Source: Prochlorococcus sp. AG-402-A08
GTDB taxonomy: Bacteria; Cyanobacteriota; Cyanobacteriia; PCC-6307; Cyanobiaceae
Assembly: GCA_003279585.1 (NCBI GenBank)
Contig: QCHH01000001.1
Location: 1 to 64,000, forward strand
DNA length: 64,000 nt
Reading direction: 5' to 3'
Part shown: positions 1-12,232 of the stretch, in pieces
Layout: every line of letters starts with the position of its first letter
Numbering within the stretch: position 1 is the stretch's first letter
Program-made: the position numbers and the translations under genes
The notes under the pieces: model-generated
Database searches by the model: none
Told to the model about the DNA's origin: nothing
What the model saw: only the letters and a program-made list of their open reading frames with translations

Positions 1-161
1 TCTCAGATTGAAGGAAAACGTTTTTTAGCAAAGATTTAAGAAAATCGGTTGATTTGCTTTTTTTTCTCTTTCAAGACTTTTTTATGAATTTAATCCTTTC
101 TCTTTTACCAAAGAAACTTAATTTATAAATGAAAAAATAATTTTAAGTGTTGCTTCTTTCG

Positions 162-806
162 CTACTGATTTCTTCTTGGAGCTCCTCTTCTTTTAACTAA
201 AACTTTAAGAACGTCTTCCCAGGAAACGTTTTGATGGGCTAAAGAAACTTGCATATGGAAAAGTAGATCGGCAGCCTCATTAGCAATTGAAATAGGATTT
301 TTATCTTTACAAGCCATAATAAATTCGGCTGTTTCTTCGCCTATCTTTTTTAGGATTTTATTATTGCCTTCCTCTAGGAGACTATTTGTATAGCTGCCCT
401 CTTCAGGATTACGTTTACGACTCTCTATCACTTTGAATAATTCACTACATGCATCAGATGGAGGGTAAAGAACGTCTTCATTTGTTTCTAAATCTTTAAA
501 GAAACAACTTCTTTTCCCTTTATGACAGGCGATTGAACCAATTTGCTCAATTGATAAAAGTATTGTATCTGAATCGCAATCAGTTCTAATTCCTTTCAGT
601 TTTTGAAAATGACCGCTCGTTTTCCCTTTGTGCCAAAGTTCTTTCCTTGACCGACTCCAATAGTGAACTTCACCAGATTCTAATGTTTTCGTAATGGATT
701 CTTTGTTCATCCATGCCATCATTAAAATTGAGCCATCGACCCAATCTTGAGCTATGGCTGGGATCAGTCCATTTTGATCAAAATGTAGATCATCTATAAA
801 AAGCAT
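162..806 (-). CDS. hisIE: Bifunctional phosphoribosyl-AMP cyclohydrolase / phosphoribosyl-ATP pyrophosphatase
   Basis: HisI motifs (VHYWSRSRKELWHKGKTSGH, DCDSDTILLSIEQIG.ACHKGKRSCFF) followed by HisE domain (GEETAEFIMACK...EAADLLFH). Confidence 0.97.
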   Translation of the reverse strand: MLFIDDLHFDQNGLIPAIAQDWVDGSILMMAWMNKESITKTLESGEVHYWSRSRKELWHKGKTSGHFQKLKGIRTDCDSDTILLSIEQIGSIACHKGKRSCFFKDLETNEDVLYPPSDACSELFKVIESRKRNPEEGSYTNSLLEEGNNKILKKIGEETAEFIMACKDKNPISIANEAADLLFHMQVSLAHQNVSWEDVLKVLVKRRGAPRRNQ

Positions 807-882
807 TTTTAATTAAGCCAAATAGGCTTTTAACTCTAATTATTTAAATTTAATCCTCTATTGGTTTTTTATTCATCTATTT

Positions 883-1380
883 ATGACGATTAAAGATATT
901 AAATTTAATTGCTCAAAGCATTTTAAAGACTATCCATGCTCACACCGTCAATGGAAACATAAAGGACATTGTCGTTATGTTCATGGATACAGTCGAAGCT
1001 TTACCTTTTGTTTTGCTTCAAACGAACTTGATGAAAATGGCTTCGTTGTAGATTTTTCAAGTCTGAGACCTTTGGAAGAGAAGTTAAGAGAGCATTTTGA
1101 TCATACTTTTTTAGTAAATTTTGATGATCCTCTTCTTGAAACATGGAAAGACCTTCACTCTAGAGAAATACTAGATCTTAGAGTTATGAATAATGTTGGT
1201 ATGGAATCAACCGCTGAATTAGTGTGGGGATGGGCTAATGATTTATTATTTTCAAGAGAACAAGGTAGATCTTGTTGTTGGAAAGCAATAGCACATGAAA
1301 ATGATTTTAATTCCGCTTGTTATACCTTCCTCCCTGAGTGGTTCAATCCTGAAGATAGTAAGACTAAGACTTCTTGTTGA
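883..1380 (+). CDS. 6-pyruvoyl-tetrahydropterin synthase / QueD-family protein (divergent)
   Basis: PTPS-like FNCSKHF...GHCRYVHGYSRSF...VVDFSSL...LREHFDHTFLVN...ESTAELVWGWA. Zn-motif deviates from canonical HGH. Confidence 0.8.
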   Translation: MTIKDIKFNCSKHFKDYPCSHRQWKHKGHCRYVHGYSRSFTFCFASNELDENGFVVDFSSLRPLEEKLREHFDHTFLVNFDDPLLETWKDLHSREILDLRVMNNVGMESTAELVWGWANDLLFSREQGRSCCWKAIAHENDFNSACYTFLPEWFNPEDSKTKTSC

Positions 1381-1404
1381 AGAACAATTAACGTTTAAAG
1401 CTTT

Positions 1405-3996
1405 TTAGTTGAAAATTAATTTTGAGTCTTTATTTTCTATCTTTATAGTGCTTCCTTCTTTATATTTGCCTTTAAGGATATATTTTGCTATTTCACTTTC
1501 TAATTCTTTTTGAATAACTCTTTTTAAGGGTCTAGCACCATAACTTGGGTTGTATCCAATTTCAGTAATCAAAGATAAGACATCACCATCAATTTCAAGC
1601 TCGATTCCTTTAGCTTCTAACCTTTCTCTTAAACGATTTAATTGTAAATCGACTACTTTAAGTAGAGTTTCTCTTTTAAGCGGTTCAAAATTAATTATTT
1701 CATCAAGCCTATTTAGGAACTCAGGCCTGAAATTTGATTTCAGTTCTTGATTAATAAGTTCATCTATATTTGTCGACGAATTATTAGTTACATCATTTTC
1801 AGAGATTAATTCGCTTCCTAAATTACTGGTGAGAATAATAATAGTGTTTTTGAAATTTGTTGTTCTTCCTTGTCCATCAGTTACTCTGCCTTCGTCAAGT
1901 ATCTGTAGCAATACATTGAAAACATCTTTATGTGCTTTTTCAATTTCATCGAAGAGCAAAACGCAATAAGGTTTTCTTCTGATTGCTTCTGTTAATTGTC
2001 CACCTGCTTCGTAACCAACGTAACCAGGAGGAGCACCAATTAAACGACTTATAGAGTGTTTTTCCATATATTCAGACATGTCTATTCTAATTAGAGCATT
2101 TTCACTATCAAAAAGTTGAGAGGCCAAAGCCTTAGATAATTCTGTTTTACCAACGCCTGTCGGTCCTAAAAATAGAAAACTTGCTATTGGTTTGTTTGGA
2201 TCACTAAGCCCTGTCCTTGATCTTTGTATGGCAGATGATATGGATTGGACGGCTTTATTTTGACCAATAACTTTTTTATGAAGCTCAGATTCAAGATTGA
2301 GTAATTTTTCAATTTCAGTTTGCGCAAGTCTTTTAACTGGGATAGATGTCCACTTTGCAATAATTTCAGCTACATCATCAGCGACAACCTCCTCTCTCAA
2401 AAGTGATTTCTCAGCATTGTGAGATGAATTTTTTAAATTAAGTTCTTTAGATTTTAAATTTTGTTGATAATTCACAAGGGTGCCGTATTCAAGTTCAGCC
2501 GCCCTGTTGAGGTCATAATTCCTCTTTGCTTTTTCTATTTCTAGTTGTACTTTCTCTATTTCTTCTTTAAGTATTGAAATTTCTTCGATTGACTCTTTCT
2601 CTTGTTCCCATTTCTTGTTTACTTCAATTTGATTTTTTGTTAATAATGCTAGTTCCGTAGTAATTAATTCGAGTCTCTCTTTACTAGAAGAATCTGACTC
2701 ACCTTGCAAAGATAATTTCTCCATCTCAAGTTGGATGATTTTTCTATCAATCTCATCAATTTCTTCTGGTTTTGATGTTATTTCCATCTTTAAACGTGAG
2801 GCTGATTCATCTATTAGATCGATAGCTTTATCAGGTAAAAACCTCTCGGGTATATACCTATCACTCAATATCGCCGCAGCTATTAGAGCGTTATCAGAGA
2901 TACGAACACCATGATGGACTTCATATCTTTCTTTTAGTCCTCGTAAGATCGAAATCGTATCTTGGACTGAGGGTTGTTTTACAAGTATTTGCTGAAATCT
3001 TCTTTCCAGCGCAGGGTCTTTCTCAAAATGTTCTCTATGTTCATTGATGGTTGTTGCTCCAATACATCTCAGTTCACCTCTGGCAAGCATTGGTTTTAGG
3101 AGATTACTTGCGTCCATTGCTCCACCACTCGCTCCTGCTCCGACGACAGTATGAATTTCATCGATGAACAAAATTATTTTTCCTTCTGAATCTGTGACGT
3201 TTTTAAGAACTGACTTAAGTCTCTCTTCAAATTCACCACGGAATTTTGCACCTGCTATTAGAGCCCCCATGTCTAAAGAAATTAATTGACGGTCTTCAAG
3301 GGCTTTAGGAACATCTCCGTTGATAATTCTTTGTGCTAAACCTTCAATGATTGCTGTTTTACCCACTCCAGCTTCCCCAATCAATACGGGATTATTTTTA
3401 GTTCTACGGCTAAGTATTTGAATTGTTCTTCGGATTTCCTCATCTCTTCCAATTACAGGATCTAATTGTCCATCTCTGGCTGCAGAAGTAAGGTCTAGGC
3501 CGTACTTCTGAAGAGCTTCGTAGCTATTTTCAGCATTTTTCTGGGTCACTTTTTTGTCCCCTCTAATTGCATTTATAGCCTTAATAAGGCTATTTTTGGA
3601 GATTTGATTTTGTTCAAATAACCTATGACAAACTCTCTCGTCATCAAATAGGGAAATCACTAAATGTTCGCTTGAAATAAAGTTATCTTCGAATGACTCT
3701 TTAATGTTTTTTGCTCTTGAAATTGAAAAAGATATATTTTTGCCAAAGAAAATTGATTCTTGAGCTTTCAGCATTTTTGGTTGGTTCTTTATAAATTCTT
3801 CTATTTCTGTAAGTAGCTTTCTTATTGTCCCGCCAGATCTTTCTATTGCTTTTATTGCGATTTCATTCTTCTTTAGAAGAGACCAAAGAAGATGTTCTGT
3901 TTCTAAAGTCTGTTGTTTTTCAGTTAATGCTAAATCTTTTGCATCAATGATCCCTTGCCAAGCACTGTTAGTAAAATCATCAGGATTTACCCTCAT
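1405..3996 (-). CDS. clpB: ATP-dependent chaperone ClpB (Hsp100 disaggregase)
   Basis: Two Walker A sites ([18 protein letters not shown]), coiled-coil middle domain, Clp N-domain, full length 863 aa. Confidence 0.97.
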   Translation of the reverse strand: MRVNPDDFTNSAWQGIIDAKDLALTEKQQTLETEHLLWSLLKKNEIAIKAIERSGGTIRKLLTEIEEFIKNQPKMLKAQESIFFGKNISFSISRAKNIKESFEDNFISSEHLVISLFDDERVCHRLFEQNQISKNSLIKAINAIRGDKKVTQKNAENSYEALQKYGLDLTSAARDGQLDPVIGRDEEIRRTIQILSRRTKNNPVLIGEAGVGKTAIIEGLAQRIINGDVPKALEDRQLISLDMGALIAGAKFRGEFEERLKSVLKNVTDSEGKIILFIDEIHTVVGAGASGGAMDASNLLKPMLARGELRCIGATTINEHREHFEKDPALERRFQQILVKQPSVQDTISILRGLKERYEVHHGVRISDNALIAAAILSDRYIPERFLPDKAIDLIDESASRLKMEITSKPEEIDEIDRKIIQLEMEKLSLQGESDSSSKERLELITTELALLTKNQIEVNKKWEQEKESIEEISILKEEIEKVQLEIEKAKRNYDLNRAAELEYGTLVNYQQNLKSKELNLKNSSHNAEKSLLREEVVADDVAEIIAKWTSIPVKRLAQTEIEKLLNLESELHKKVIGQNKAVQSISSAIQRSRTGLSDPNKPIASFLFLGPTGVGKTELSKALASQLFDSENALIRIDMSEYMEKHSISRLIGAPPGYVGYEAGGQLTEAIRRKPYCVLLFDEIEKAHKDVFNVLLQILDEGRVTDGQGRTTNFKNTIIILTSNLGSELISENDVTNNSSTNIDELINQELKSNFRPEFLNRLDEIINFEPLKRETLLKVVDLQLNRLRERLEAKGIELEIDGDVLSLITEIGYNPSYGARPLKRVIQKELESEIAKYILKGKYKEGSTIKIENKDSKLIFN

Positions 3997-4340
3997 CCTT
4001 TAAATTAATTTTTTTCAGTTAGATACTATTCAAGTCTATTGATTGGATAAATATAAGAAAACCGTCATATTTTGATTTGGCACAATAAATTTGTGAGATC
4101 ACTTTAAGTTTTTGGAACTAATTAGTTAAATTTTTAAAATCTTAATTTTATCTACTTTAGACATATGATTCATATTGATTAGCATTTTTAATTAAAACTC
4201 TCCCATTTGATGGCGAATTAAAATTTTTTATAAACTAAAAACAAATCATTTGATGTTTTATCTCGCAATAGTTTCTAATCTAAAAAAATTATGCTTCGTT
4301 CTTTTTATTGAATTTCTAAATATATTTTTTCAAAAAAAAA

Positions 4341-4360
4341 AGATGGGGGAGCCCCCATCT
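4341..4360 (-). terminator. Rho-independent terminator downstream of petE
   Basis: Perfect inverted repeat AGATGGGGG-AG-CCCCCATCT; on the minus strand it is followed by a run of T (plus-strand A-tract 4332-4340). Sits just 3' of petE. Confidence 0.85.
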
Positions 4361-4381
4361 TTAATAAATTCTTTTGGGTAT

Positions 4382-4732
4382 TTAGTTGACTACGATTTTC
4401 CCAACCATTCCTGCACCCCTATGAGGCTCGCAGTAAAAGTCGTATGTACCAGCTGTGCTAAAAGTTCTCTCCCAAGACTCTCCTGGAGCAAAAGCTAAAT
4501 CTGGATGGCTTAGATCATCATTTCCGTCAAAAACGGCATTATGAGGAGCAAGTTTGTTGTTTACAAACTTTACGGTGTCGCCAGCGCTTATGTTTAGGGT
4601 GCTTGGTTCAAAAGCAAGCATTCCTGCATCGGTGCCAAGCTTAACTTCAACAGTTGAAGCATTCACATTGGATACGCCAATTACTAGAAATGCAAAAAAA
4701 GCAAATAACGCTGTTGAAATAGAACGAATCAT
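4382..4732 (-). CDS. petE: Plastocyanin
   Basis: Signal peptide plus blue-copper motifs: [11 protein letters not shown] and [19 protein letters not shown] (Cu ligands H, C, H, M). Confidence 0.96.
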   Translation of the reverse strand: MIRSISTALFAFFAFLVIGVSNVNASTVEVKLGTDAGMLAFEPSTLNISAGDTVKFVNNKLAPHNAVFDGNDDLSHPDLAFAPGESWERTFSTAGTYDFYCEPHRGAGMVGKIVVN

Positions 4733-4786
4733 GAAATTAATTCTTCTCTTTTTTTGATTTTACTACCTTAGCTTCTGTTTAACATT

Positions 4787-5773
4787 TTAGTGTTTAGTTA
4801 AACCAGAATTATGTAAAACTTGACTTAGAGTTTTGGCATAGCTGATACCCCCAAAGGTTTCAGGAGAGGTTACGGGCTCATGTATAAAGTGTTTTTGTCT
4901 AAGACTGAATCTATCCCAGTTTGTAATTTGAATTGGAAGTAACATCGTTAAAAGTTCAACAAGCCAAGTCCAAAGAGGGATTTGAGGGACTTTACTCATT
5001 CCTTTCCATTTTAGAAGCGTCTGAATTACCACATCAATACTTATATAGGGTTGCCCTAAAACCAATTTTTTTATTTTAGTGCCAGCAACAGCTTGTTCAG
5101 GTTTGAAATTAGAGGTGGCTAAATGCCCGCAAATGAAAGCAATATCTGCCGCGTGAATAAAATGAAACCTTGAAAATAATTTTATCCATCTTGCCAGCCA
5201 GATCCATTTCAATGCATCTCTAAGGCCTTTGGTAAGATAACTAGTTGGAAAATTACTTTTTCCGTCTAAACGACCACCAAAAACCAGTGTTGGGAATACA
5301 GCTATGACCTTAGTTGCAAGCTCATGTGATTCAAGCTCTCTGAGGCATTGTGCTTTCGTTTGTATATACTCTGTTCCATAGGTAAAAGCTTCCGGTAACA
5401 AATTTAAGTTTCTATCAAGAACACTTGCAGTTGAGAAATAAATTATTTGCTTGATATTGGAAGGATTTAGTAAATTGAGCAAATTTTTTACGGCATCAAC
5501 ATTTACTTCTTTCGCTCTTTTAGGATCACCCCAAGCAGTTGCAGTATGAATAACTCTATTGACTTCTGAAATTTCTTTCTTGAACTTATTTGATTGTCTC
5601 AAATCTCCGACTAAAATTTTAATCCTTGGATTTTCTAAATTTATTGAAGTTATTTTTTTTGGATCTCTAACCCATAAAAATAATTCTGAACTTGAGTTTT
5701 CGATTAGCCAATTTGTTATGTATTGTCCAACACATCCACTTGCACCAGTAATCAGAATTATTTCGTTTTTCAA
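4787..5773 (-). CDS. NAD(P)-dependent epimerase/dehydratase (extended SDR)
   Basis: N-terminal Rossmann motif [22 protein letters not shown] resembling YxxxK. Confidence 0.85.
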   Translation of the reverse strand: MKNEIILITGASGCVGQYITNWLIENSSSELFLWVRDPKKITSINLENPRIKILVGDLRQSNKFKKEISEVNRVIHTATAWGDPKRAKEVNVDAVKNLLNLLNPSNIKQIIYFSTASVLDRNLNLLPEAFTYGTEYIQTKAQCLRELESHELATKVIAVFPTLVFGGRLDGKSNFPTSYLTKGLRDALKWIWLARWIKLFSRFHFIHAADIAFICGHLATSNFKPEQAVAGTKIKKLVLGQPYISIDVVIQTLLKWKGMSKVPQIPLWTWLVELLTMLLPIQITNWDRFSLRQKHFIHEPVTSPETFGGISYAKTLSQVLHNSGLTKH

Positions 5774-6828
5774 GATGAAACTTTTATAAGTTCATTGACG
5801 TTTTTGCCAGCTTCGAAAAATACTCTTGCATTTTCCTCTGGCGTCCCAGGAAGTATTCCATGACCAAGGTTAAGAATATGTTTTCTACCTTTGGCTTTTT
5901 TGACGACATCAACAATTCTTGATCTGATCGCATCAGGAGTACCAAACAAAAGTCCTGGATCAACATTTCCTTGCACTCCTACTGTTTGAGGCAGCCTTTT
6001 TAGTCCATCCGCCATATCAACAGTCCAATCTAAAGAGACTATATCTACTCCGGTTTGTCCCATCCTTTCAAGAACTCCGGCACTGCCAGAGATATATAAA
6101 ATCATGGGTGTATCTGGATGTTTCTCTTTTACTAAATTGACTACTTTTTGTTGATAAGGTGCAGCAAACTCGTCATAATCTTGTGGACTTAATTGTCCTG
6201 CCCATGAATCAAACATTTGAACTACTTGGGCCCCAGATTCAATTTGATAGGACAAATAGTTCGCAATTGATTCTGCAAAGTGATTTAAAAGTTGATGCAG
6301 CAGTTCTGGCTCTTGGAATGCCATCGCCTTTATAACTGCATAATTTTTGCTGCTTTTCCCTTCTACAACATAGGCAGCAAGAGTCCATGGAGCACCTACA
6401 AACCCAAGAACTGCAGCCTTGTTCCCAACGCTCTCTCTAAGCCTTCCAAGAACTTCACCAACAAAGGACATGCTCTCTTCTGGTTGAAGAGGCTTTAAGT
6501 CCTTTACCTGCTTGAGGCTTCTTATTGGGTCATTTATCAAGGGTCCTTTACTTTCAACGATGTCAAAGTTGATTCCCATTCCAGGAAGAGGAGTCAAGAT
6601 ATCTGAAAAAAGTATTACTCCATCTGGTTGAAAAGCTTTAAAAGGTTGCATTGAAATTTCATAAGAAAGATCGGGGTTTTCGGACCTTTCCCTGAAACTT
6701 GGGTGATTATCACGTAGGTCGCGATATACCTTCATGTATCTCCCCGCTTGTCGCATCATCCAAACCGGGGGCCTTTCAACATTTTCTCCGCGAGCGGCAC
6801 GAAGTAGTAAAGGAGTAGTTTCGTTCAT
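5770..6828 (-). CDS. hemE: Uroporphyrinogen decarboxylase
   Basis: [51 protein letters not shown]. Confidence 0.97.
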   Translation of the reverse strand: MNETTPLLLRAARGENVERPPVWMMRQAGRYMKVYRDLRDNHPSFRERSENPDLSYEISMQPFKAFQPDGVILFSDILTPLPGMGINFDIVESKGPLINDPIRSLKQVKDLKPLQPEESMSFVGEVLGRLRESVGNKAAVLGFVGAPWTLAAYVVEGKSSKNYAVIKAMAFQEPELLHQLLNHFAESIANYLSYQIESGAQVVQMFDSWAGQLSPQDYDEFAAPYQQKVVNLVKEKHPDTPMILYISGSAGVLERMGQTGVDIVSLDWTVDMADGLKRLPQTVGVQGNVDPGLLFGTPDAIRSRIVDVVKKAKGRKHILNLGHGILPGTPEENARVFFEAGKNVNELIKVSS

Positions 6829-6989
6829 TATTTTGTCCTTTTAATCGAAAAACTTACATGAAGCAGTAACTTGAAAATCATGAAATACGTTCTCTGCAAA
6901 AGTTCGTCATACCTTTTGAATTTTTACATCCGGACCACTGTTATAATTAGGTTATGAGGCAAGGTTGAAACATTTCTATTCGAGGAAGG

Positions 6990-9257
6990 TTAATTCTTCT
7001 TGGATTTATGCTTTAGAACCAGAACGCTAAGAGGAGGAAGGCAAAGATCTATAGAATTTTCATAGCCATGTATGTTGTATGAATCTGTCGATTTCCCTCC
7101 CATATTTCCTAGATTTGAGCCTCCATATTGACTCGCATCTGTATTAAAAATTTCTTCATAGAATCCATCAACAGGCACACCTATTCTGTAATTAGAATGG
7201 TTTTGAGGTGTAAAGTTTGCCACTACTACTAACCATTCTCCATCAGCTTTTTCTCTTCTCATAAAACTGATCACTGAATTTTTATTATCATCGCAATCAA
7301 TCCACTGGAATCCGTATTCGTCAAAATCATTTCTCCATAAAGCAGGTTCCTTTTTGTATAAAGTATTCAAATCGTCTACTAATTTTTGTATTCCTTTGTG
7401 AGGTTCATAATTTAGAAGATCCCATTGCAAATCATCCCAAACATTCCATTCTTGGCGCTGCCCAAATTCCATTCCCATAAATATTGTTTTTTTACCTGGA
7501 TGTGTCCACATATATGCAAGCAAAGCTCGTGTATTTGCATACTTCTGCCAGTCATCGCCTGGCATTTTGTGTAAGAGATGACTTTTCCCATGAACAACTT
7601 CATCGTGGCTTAAAGCAAGCATAAAGTTTTCGGTAAAGTTATAACAAATTGAGAAAGTAATGTTGTTTTGATTGAATTGTCGAAACCATGGGTCAATTTC
7701 AAAATAATCGAGCATATCGTGCATCCAACCCATGTTCCATTTTAGGTTGAACCCTAGTCCACCCATGTCAGTTGGCTTGGTTACACCAGTCCATGTGGTT
7801 GATTCTTCGGCAATAGAAAGTGCACCTGGAAAATGTTGAAAAAGAACGTGATTAGCCTGTTGTAGAAATCTGACTGCTTCAAAATTTTCATTCCCTCCAT
7901 CTTCATTAGGTATCCATTCACCCTCCGGACGAAGATAGTCTTTGTAAAGCATTGATGCAACTGCATCAACGCGTATTCCATCTATATGAAATTGATCAAA
8001 CCAGAAAATTAGATTTGCAACTAAAAAATTACGAACTTCATTTCGACTGTAATTGAAAATTAATGTTCCCCATTCTTTGTGCTCACCAATTCTGGGATCT
8101 GAATGCTCGTATAGATGGCTGCCATCAAAATAAGCAAGCCCATGCTGATCTTTAGGGAAGTGGCCTGGGACCCAATCGAGAATGATTCCTATTCCCTCTC
8201 TATGGCATGAATCAACAAAGGCACGAAACTCATCTGGTGATCCATATCTACTTGTAGGCGCATACCAACCAGTTACTTGATACCCCCAAGAGCCATCAAA
8301 AGGATGCTCTGAAATTGGCATAAGCTCGATATGCGTGAAGCCTCTCTCTTTGACATAGGGAATGACCTTATTTGCCAACTCTTTGTATGTAAGCAATCTT
8401 GAGCCAGGCTTCATGTCTGCTGCTGGAACGGGGTCTCTATACTCTCCGTTTGAATTAACAAATGGATCGTCTGAGGAGGCATGCATCCAGCTTCCTAAAT
8501 GCATTTCATAAACTGATATTGGTTGCTCTAAAGGATCTCTGTTGTCACGATTGGATATCCAAAACTGATCATTCCATTGAAATGAATCGATTTTTGATAT
8601 GACTGAGCTTTTTGCAGGTCTTACTTCATGTTGAAAACCATAAGGGTCAGCTTTCTCATAGCAATGTCCTTTTTCGGTCCTGATTTCAAATTTGTACAAA
8701 TCTCCCTCACTTAGCCCAGGTATGAATAGTTCCCAAATTCCTCCTAAACGTTTTTGCATAGGGTGGTGTCGGCCATCCCATGAATTGATATCACCAATAA
8801 CTGAAACGCTTTTTGCATGAGGGGCCCATAAGCAAAACATAACTCCTTGCTTTTTATCAATTTCAGTAAGGTGAGCACCCATTTTTCGCCATATGTGATG
8901 GTGATTTCCCTCTGCGAAAAGATGTCTATCAATTTCACCCATCCACTCTTTTCGGAAGCTCCAAGGATCATGTTGAACATGTTCAATTCCTCCTCTATTT
9001 ACTTTTATCTGATAGTCATTACCAGGATCTTTTTCTAAAACACCCTCAAATATCCATTCATGGTTGGGATTTTGTAGTTGAATTTTTGTTTCTTGTGCTA
9101 TTAACTCAACTGCATTTGCCTCAGGCATCCATATTCGAATTATCCATTTATCTTTAAACGGTTGAGGACCAAGAATAGAAAAAGGACTTTCATGTCTGCA
9201 TTCAGAAAGCCTTTGTCCGTCATCTTTCAAAGAATCTAGAAGAATAGACACGGACAT
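6990..9257 (-). CDS. glgB: 1,4-alpha-glucan branching enzyme
   Basis: GH13 motifs [42 protein letters not shown]; 755 aa. Confidence 0.97.
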   Translation of the reverse strand: MSVSILLDSLKDDGQRLSECRHESPFSILGPQPFKDKWIIRIWMPEANAVELIAQETKIQLQNPNHEWIFEGVLEKDPGNDYQIKVNRGGIEHVQHDPWSFRKEWMGEIDRHLFAEGNHHHIWRKMGAHLTEIDKKQGVMFCLWAPHAKSVSVIGDINSWDGRHHPMQKRLGGIWELFIPGLSEGDLYKFEIRTEKGHCYEKADPYGFQHEVRPAKSSVISKIDSFQWNDQFWISNRDNRDPLEQPISVYEMHLGSWMHASSDDPFVNSNGEYRDPVPAADMKPGSRLLTYKELANKVIPYVKERGFTHIELMPISEHPFDGSWGYQVTGWYAPTSRYGSPDEFRAFVDSCHREGIGIILDWVPGHFPKDQHGLAYFDGSHLYEHSDPRIGEHKEWGTLIFNYSRNEVRNFLVANLIFWFDQFHIDGIRVDAVASMLYKDYLRPEGEWIPNEDGGNENFEAVRFLQQANHVLFQHFPGALSIAEESTTWTGVTKPTDMGGLGFNLKWNMGWMHDMLDYFEIDPWFRQFNQNNITFSICYNFTENFMLALSHDEVVHGKSHLLHKMPGDDWQKYANTRALLAYMWTHPGKKTIFMGMEFGQRQEWNVWDDLQWDLLNYEPHKGIQKLVDDLNTLYKKEPALWRNDFDEYGFQWIDCDDNKNSVISFMRREKADGEWLVVVANFTPQNHSNYRIGVPVDGFYEEIFNTDASQYGGSNLGNMGGKSTDSYNIHGYENSIDLCLPPLSVLVLKHKSKKN

Positions 9258-9313
9258 GACTTATTTCTGAAATAGCTAGTTAGCTTAATCCTATGCAAGT
9301 AAATATTGAACCC

Positions 9314-10918
9314 CTAAGAGGAAATAAGTGACTCAAATTTAAGTTTTGAATTTGAAAGTAAGAGTGAAATTGTTGTCACTAAGCAGTGAGGACTGGGTCC
9401 CTCGCATAAATATTGACTCTGTCCAGGATTAATTCCAATTGCTGGCCATCCAGATCCTGAGATTGAAATTCTTAAACGATCCCCTCCTTTAAATGTTGCG
9501 AGAACTGGTTGAAGTTTGATTTTTCTAGTGCTTTTTATACCTTGATCACAATTGACAATTCTGAGTACACCAGTTGAAAGTTGCGTGGCAGTATTCTTAA
9601 CTCCATTAGGAATTATTGATAAAGCAACGAATAGATCAAAACTTTCCCTATCACACTTAGTCTCTAAAAAAAGAGTTGGAATACCCTCCAGCCTAAGATC
9701 CTTCAAAATAGGGTCTGATGTAAATACTGCGACATCAGGTCGAATATCAAGCTTAAATCTGTTCGCTTCACCAGCTGTATCACTGAGATGTCCTCCGATT
9801 GCTGGGATTGGTCTCCATGGGTCGTGAACCAAAGTCACTTCACTATCTGCTTCTAAATCAGAATTCGGGATTAGGCATCCTTCAAGATGACTTATTGAGG
9901 CTAAACCTTCGCTACGAAGATTCCATATAGGAGTTTTATCTTGAACCGAAAGCTCCCAACTCTTAGTGGTTAGATTCCAAAGACTGATTTGAGAGAAACT
10001 AATCTCTTTGTTTTTATCTTTTAAATAAGAATCAAAAAAATCTAATTGTGTGCGTTGTGCGCCCTCCCACCATTGAAGATGAGTAGCAGGACCAATTAGT
10101 AATTTAGGATTGCCTCCTGCCTTTTTAGATTTCTCAAAAATATCTAAAACCCCTTTCAAGTGAGGATCCCACCAACCCCCAATTAGAAGCAAAGGTTTTT
10201 TTAACCAGCTATCTAATGGCTCATGGGATTCCCATTGAGGAGTTTTGGTAGACGAAAGATTTAGCCATTTATATGCCATGCCTTCTGGGTCATTCTTTTT
10301 AAGTAATTCATGACCGTTACATAAGTATTTTTTTGATTCAAGATTTTCACGGATTTCGTACCAAGCTTTCCAATTCTTTTCCCTTTTTGCTTTTTGGGCT
10401 GCTAATTGCAAACCCCATCCAATGCCCAGGTGCCACCAAAACGCTCCTCCTTCACAACTCCAATGTTCATTCTCTGAAAGGCCTGTCATCGCAGGGATAA
10501 TGCAATCAGGCGGAGGAGTGCCCTCCTCGGCAATGAGTTGTGTTAATCCTTGATATGAAAAACCGTATGTGCCTAGTAGGCCATTGCATTCAGGCAAGGA
10601 TCGTACCCAGTTATGGGTTTGACTAGTGTCTGAAGCTTCTTGACTGAAGCCTGAAAATTCTCCTTCAGACCCACCCTGACCTCGTACATCTTGTATTACA
10701 ACTACATAGCCCTTGCTAGCCCACCAAGATGGATGAGCATATGTAATCGTAGAAGCAATTTCTCTTCCATACGGTTGGCGCATAAGTAAGACAGGCCATT
10801 GCCCGTTCCCTGGAGGGAACCAGATTCGAGATTTTAGTAATGTTCCGTCTCTAAGTTGTAAGTCTTCGTCCCTGTATCCTATTGAAGTCATTATTTGCTT
10901 TAAAAAGTTTCTGGGCAA
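9314..10918 (-). CDS. CocE/NonD-family alpha/beta hydrolase (X-Pro dipeptidyl-peptidase S15-like)
   Basis: RDGTLLKSRIWFP, VVIQDVRGQGGSEGEF, GTYGFSYQGLTQ nucleophile elbow, C-terminal jelly-roll-like region. Confidence 0.88.
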   Translation of the reverse strand: MPRNFLKQIMTSIGYRDEDLQLRDGTLLKSRIWFPPGNGQWPVLLMRQPYGREIASTITYAHPSWWASKGYVVVIQDVRGQGGSEGEFSGFSQEASDTSQTHNWVRSLPECNGLLGTYGFSYQGLTQLIAEEGTPPPDCIIPAMTGLSENEHWSCEGGAFWWHLGIGWGLQLAAQKAKREKNWKAWYEIRENLESKKYLCNGHELLKKNDPEGMAYKWLNLSSTKTPQWESHEPLDSWLKKPLLLIGGWWDPHLKGVLDIFEKSKKAGGNPKLLIGPATHLQWWEGAQRTQLDFFDSYLKDKNKEISFSQISLWNLTTKSWELSVQDKTPIWNLRSEGLASISHLEGCLIPNSDLEADSEVTLVHDPWRPIPAIGGHLSDTAGEANRFKLDIRPDVAVFTSDPILKDLRLEGIPTLFLETKCDRESFDLFVALSIIPNGVKNTATQLSTGVLRIVNCDQGIKSTRKIKLQPVLATFKGGDRLRISISGSGWPAIGINPGQSQYLCEGPSPHCLVTTISLLLSNSKLKFESLISS

Positions 10919-11169
10919 TAAAGACCTCTTACGTACATTGAAAGGATCTCAGCATCAACTTCGCTTATATTTTTTTGAATTGAGATTTTCTGAATAGATT
11001 TTTGTGAACCAGCTGAAATATTTTCTTTGTTTAGCTCTTTGAAACTTTCACAAATAGACTTTGCTTCATCAGGATTCCTTTTAACACTCTCAAGAAGTCT
11101 AGATTGAGCCACCGCAGCCTGACTGATTCCAAATGATGTGAATATTAGTGTGATTAGTAAACTATTCAT
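10900..11169 (-). CDS. Small secreted hypothetical protein
   Basis: 89 aa with N-terminal signal-peptide-like segment; overlaps the 5' end of the downstream hydrolase; co-directional. Confidence 0.6.
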   Translation of the reverse strand: MNSLLITLIFTSFGISQAAVAQSRLLESVKRNPDEAKSICESFKELNKENISAGSQKSIQKISIQKNISEVDAEILSMYVRGLYCPETF

Positions 11170-11216
11170 TTCTTTTAGTTTAACTAATTTCTTTTGAATT
11201 ATTTATATTCTATTAC

Positions 11217-11633
11217 CTAATGGTTATTGGGTAAATTAAATAATGTTTTTTTTGCTTTCTCTATTAAAAAGTGAGCTTTTTCTAAATCTATTATAGGAAT
11301 TCTTCCTGTTCTAAGAATTCTTTCAAAGCGTCCAGTCTTTTGAACGAGCTCTTGAGGAGTAAGTCGTGAAATAGCCTTGGTGGAAATTAATCCTGAGTGC
11401 ATCAATAAGGCTGCCTCATTAAGTTGAATATCTAAAGTACATATAAAATATGCAATACATTTAAGTCTTTTTAGATTGCGAACACTACCCAGACTTCCAT
11501 AGATTAGATGATTTATTTCTTCATCACTAATAGATAATAACGAATCCCATGTTTTTATATTCTTTGATAAGAGTAATTTTTCTTCTTGATAAAATGTTTT
11601 AGGAAGACCTTCTAAAAATAACTTATTAGTCAT
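11217..11633 (-). CDS. DUF4332-like / helix-hairpin-helix-like hypothetical protein
   Basis: Helical protein with LTPQELVQKTG.FERILRTGRIPI-type repeats; ends next to Ycf51 ORF. Confidence 0.55.
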   Translation of the reverse strand: MTNKLFLEGLPKTFYQEEKLLLSKNIKTWDSLLSISDEEINHLIYGSLGSVRNLKRLKCIAYFICTLDIQLNEAALLMHSGLISTKAISRLTPQELVQKTGRFERILRTGRIPIIDLEKAHFLIEKAKKTLFNLPNNH

Positions 11634-11634
11634 A

Positions 11635-12165
11635 TCACTCTAATGAGGTAATTTCTTCAATATTAGTCTTATTAGATAAATCCTCAGTTTCAGAGTAATT
11701 TCTACCTGGCAATTCTATGAGCTTTGATTCTTTTAAATCATTTATTAGTTCACCCAGAATAATTGGTTTACTTATTCCCTCACCAGCGGATTCTATCTTT
11801 CTTAACCTAACCTTGACCTGAGCACCATTTCTTCCTCCTCCTTTCAGATTCCCAGCTATTTGTAACAATGTTGGTTTTATAGCTTCTTCAGGAAAATCAA
11901 CTGATGCTTGAGCAACAACTAAATCAAATCCATTGTCATAAACAATAGGAGCATATTTGTATCCTTCTACATTAAAAGGAGGAGTATAACTTTGCTCAAA
12001 GGCCCAGCAACTAGCAGATAGTAAAAGTGTGAAAATCGTTGTCCCAGTTAGTCGAAATTTAATTCCCCAGTTAAATAAATATGCCAAAACAGTTAAGACA
12101 CCAACCCCTGCCCCTCCCCAGGCTAGCCATTTTGTTACATCTTGGATAACTTCACTCATAGACAT
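11635..12165 (-). CDS. Ycf51 (DUF2518) family membrane protein
   Basis: Two N-terminal TM helices then conserved soluble domain, as in cyanobacterial/plastid Ycf51. Confidence 0.65.
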   Translation of the reverse strand: MSMSEVIQDVTKWLAWGGAGVGVLTVLAYLFNWGIKFRLTGTTIFTLLLSASCWAFEQSYTPPFNVEGYKYAPIVYDNGFDLVVAQASVDFPEEAIKPTLLQIAGNLKGGGRNGAQVKVRLRKIESAGEGISKPIILGELINDLKESKLIELPGRNYSETEDLSNKTNIEEITSLE

Positions 12166-12232
12166 AGGCTGGTTTCTCCTGAATTGATTCTTTATAGTTT
12201 GTTAGCTCCCCCACGTTTGAGAATAATGTTTC

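Noticed and set aside
1550-1750. ORF antisense to clpB
   Set aside because: Shadow ORF inside a strongly supported coding gene; Ser/Leu-rich, no recognisable family.
4250-4498. 82-aa plus-strand ORF spanning petE terminator
   Set aside because: Runs through the petE terminator hairpin and antisense to plastocyanin; not credible as coding.
6829-6989. TATAAT-like box in the hemE-glgB spacer on the plus strand
   Set aside because: Both flanking genes are on the minus strand, and such boxes are frequent by chance in AT-rich DNA; no further support for a plus-strand ncRNA.
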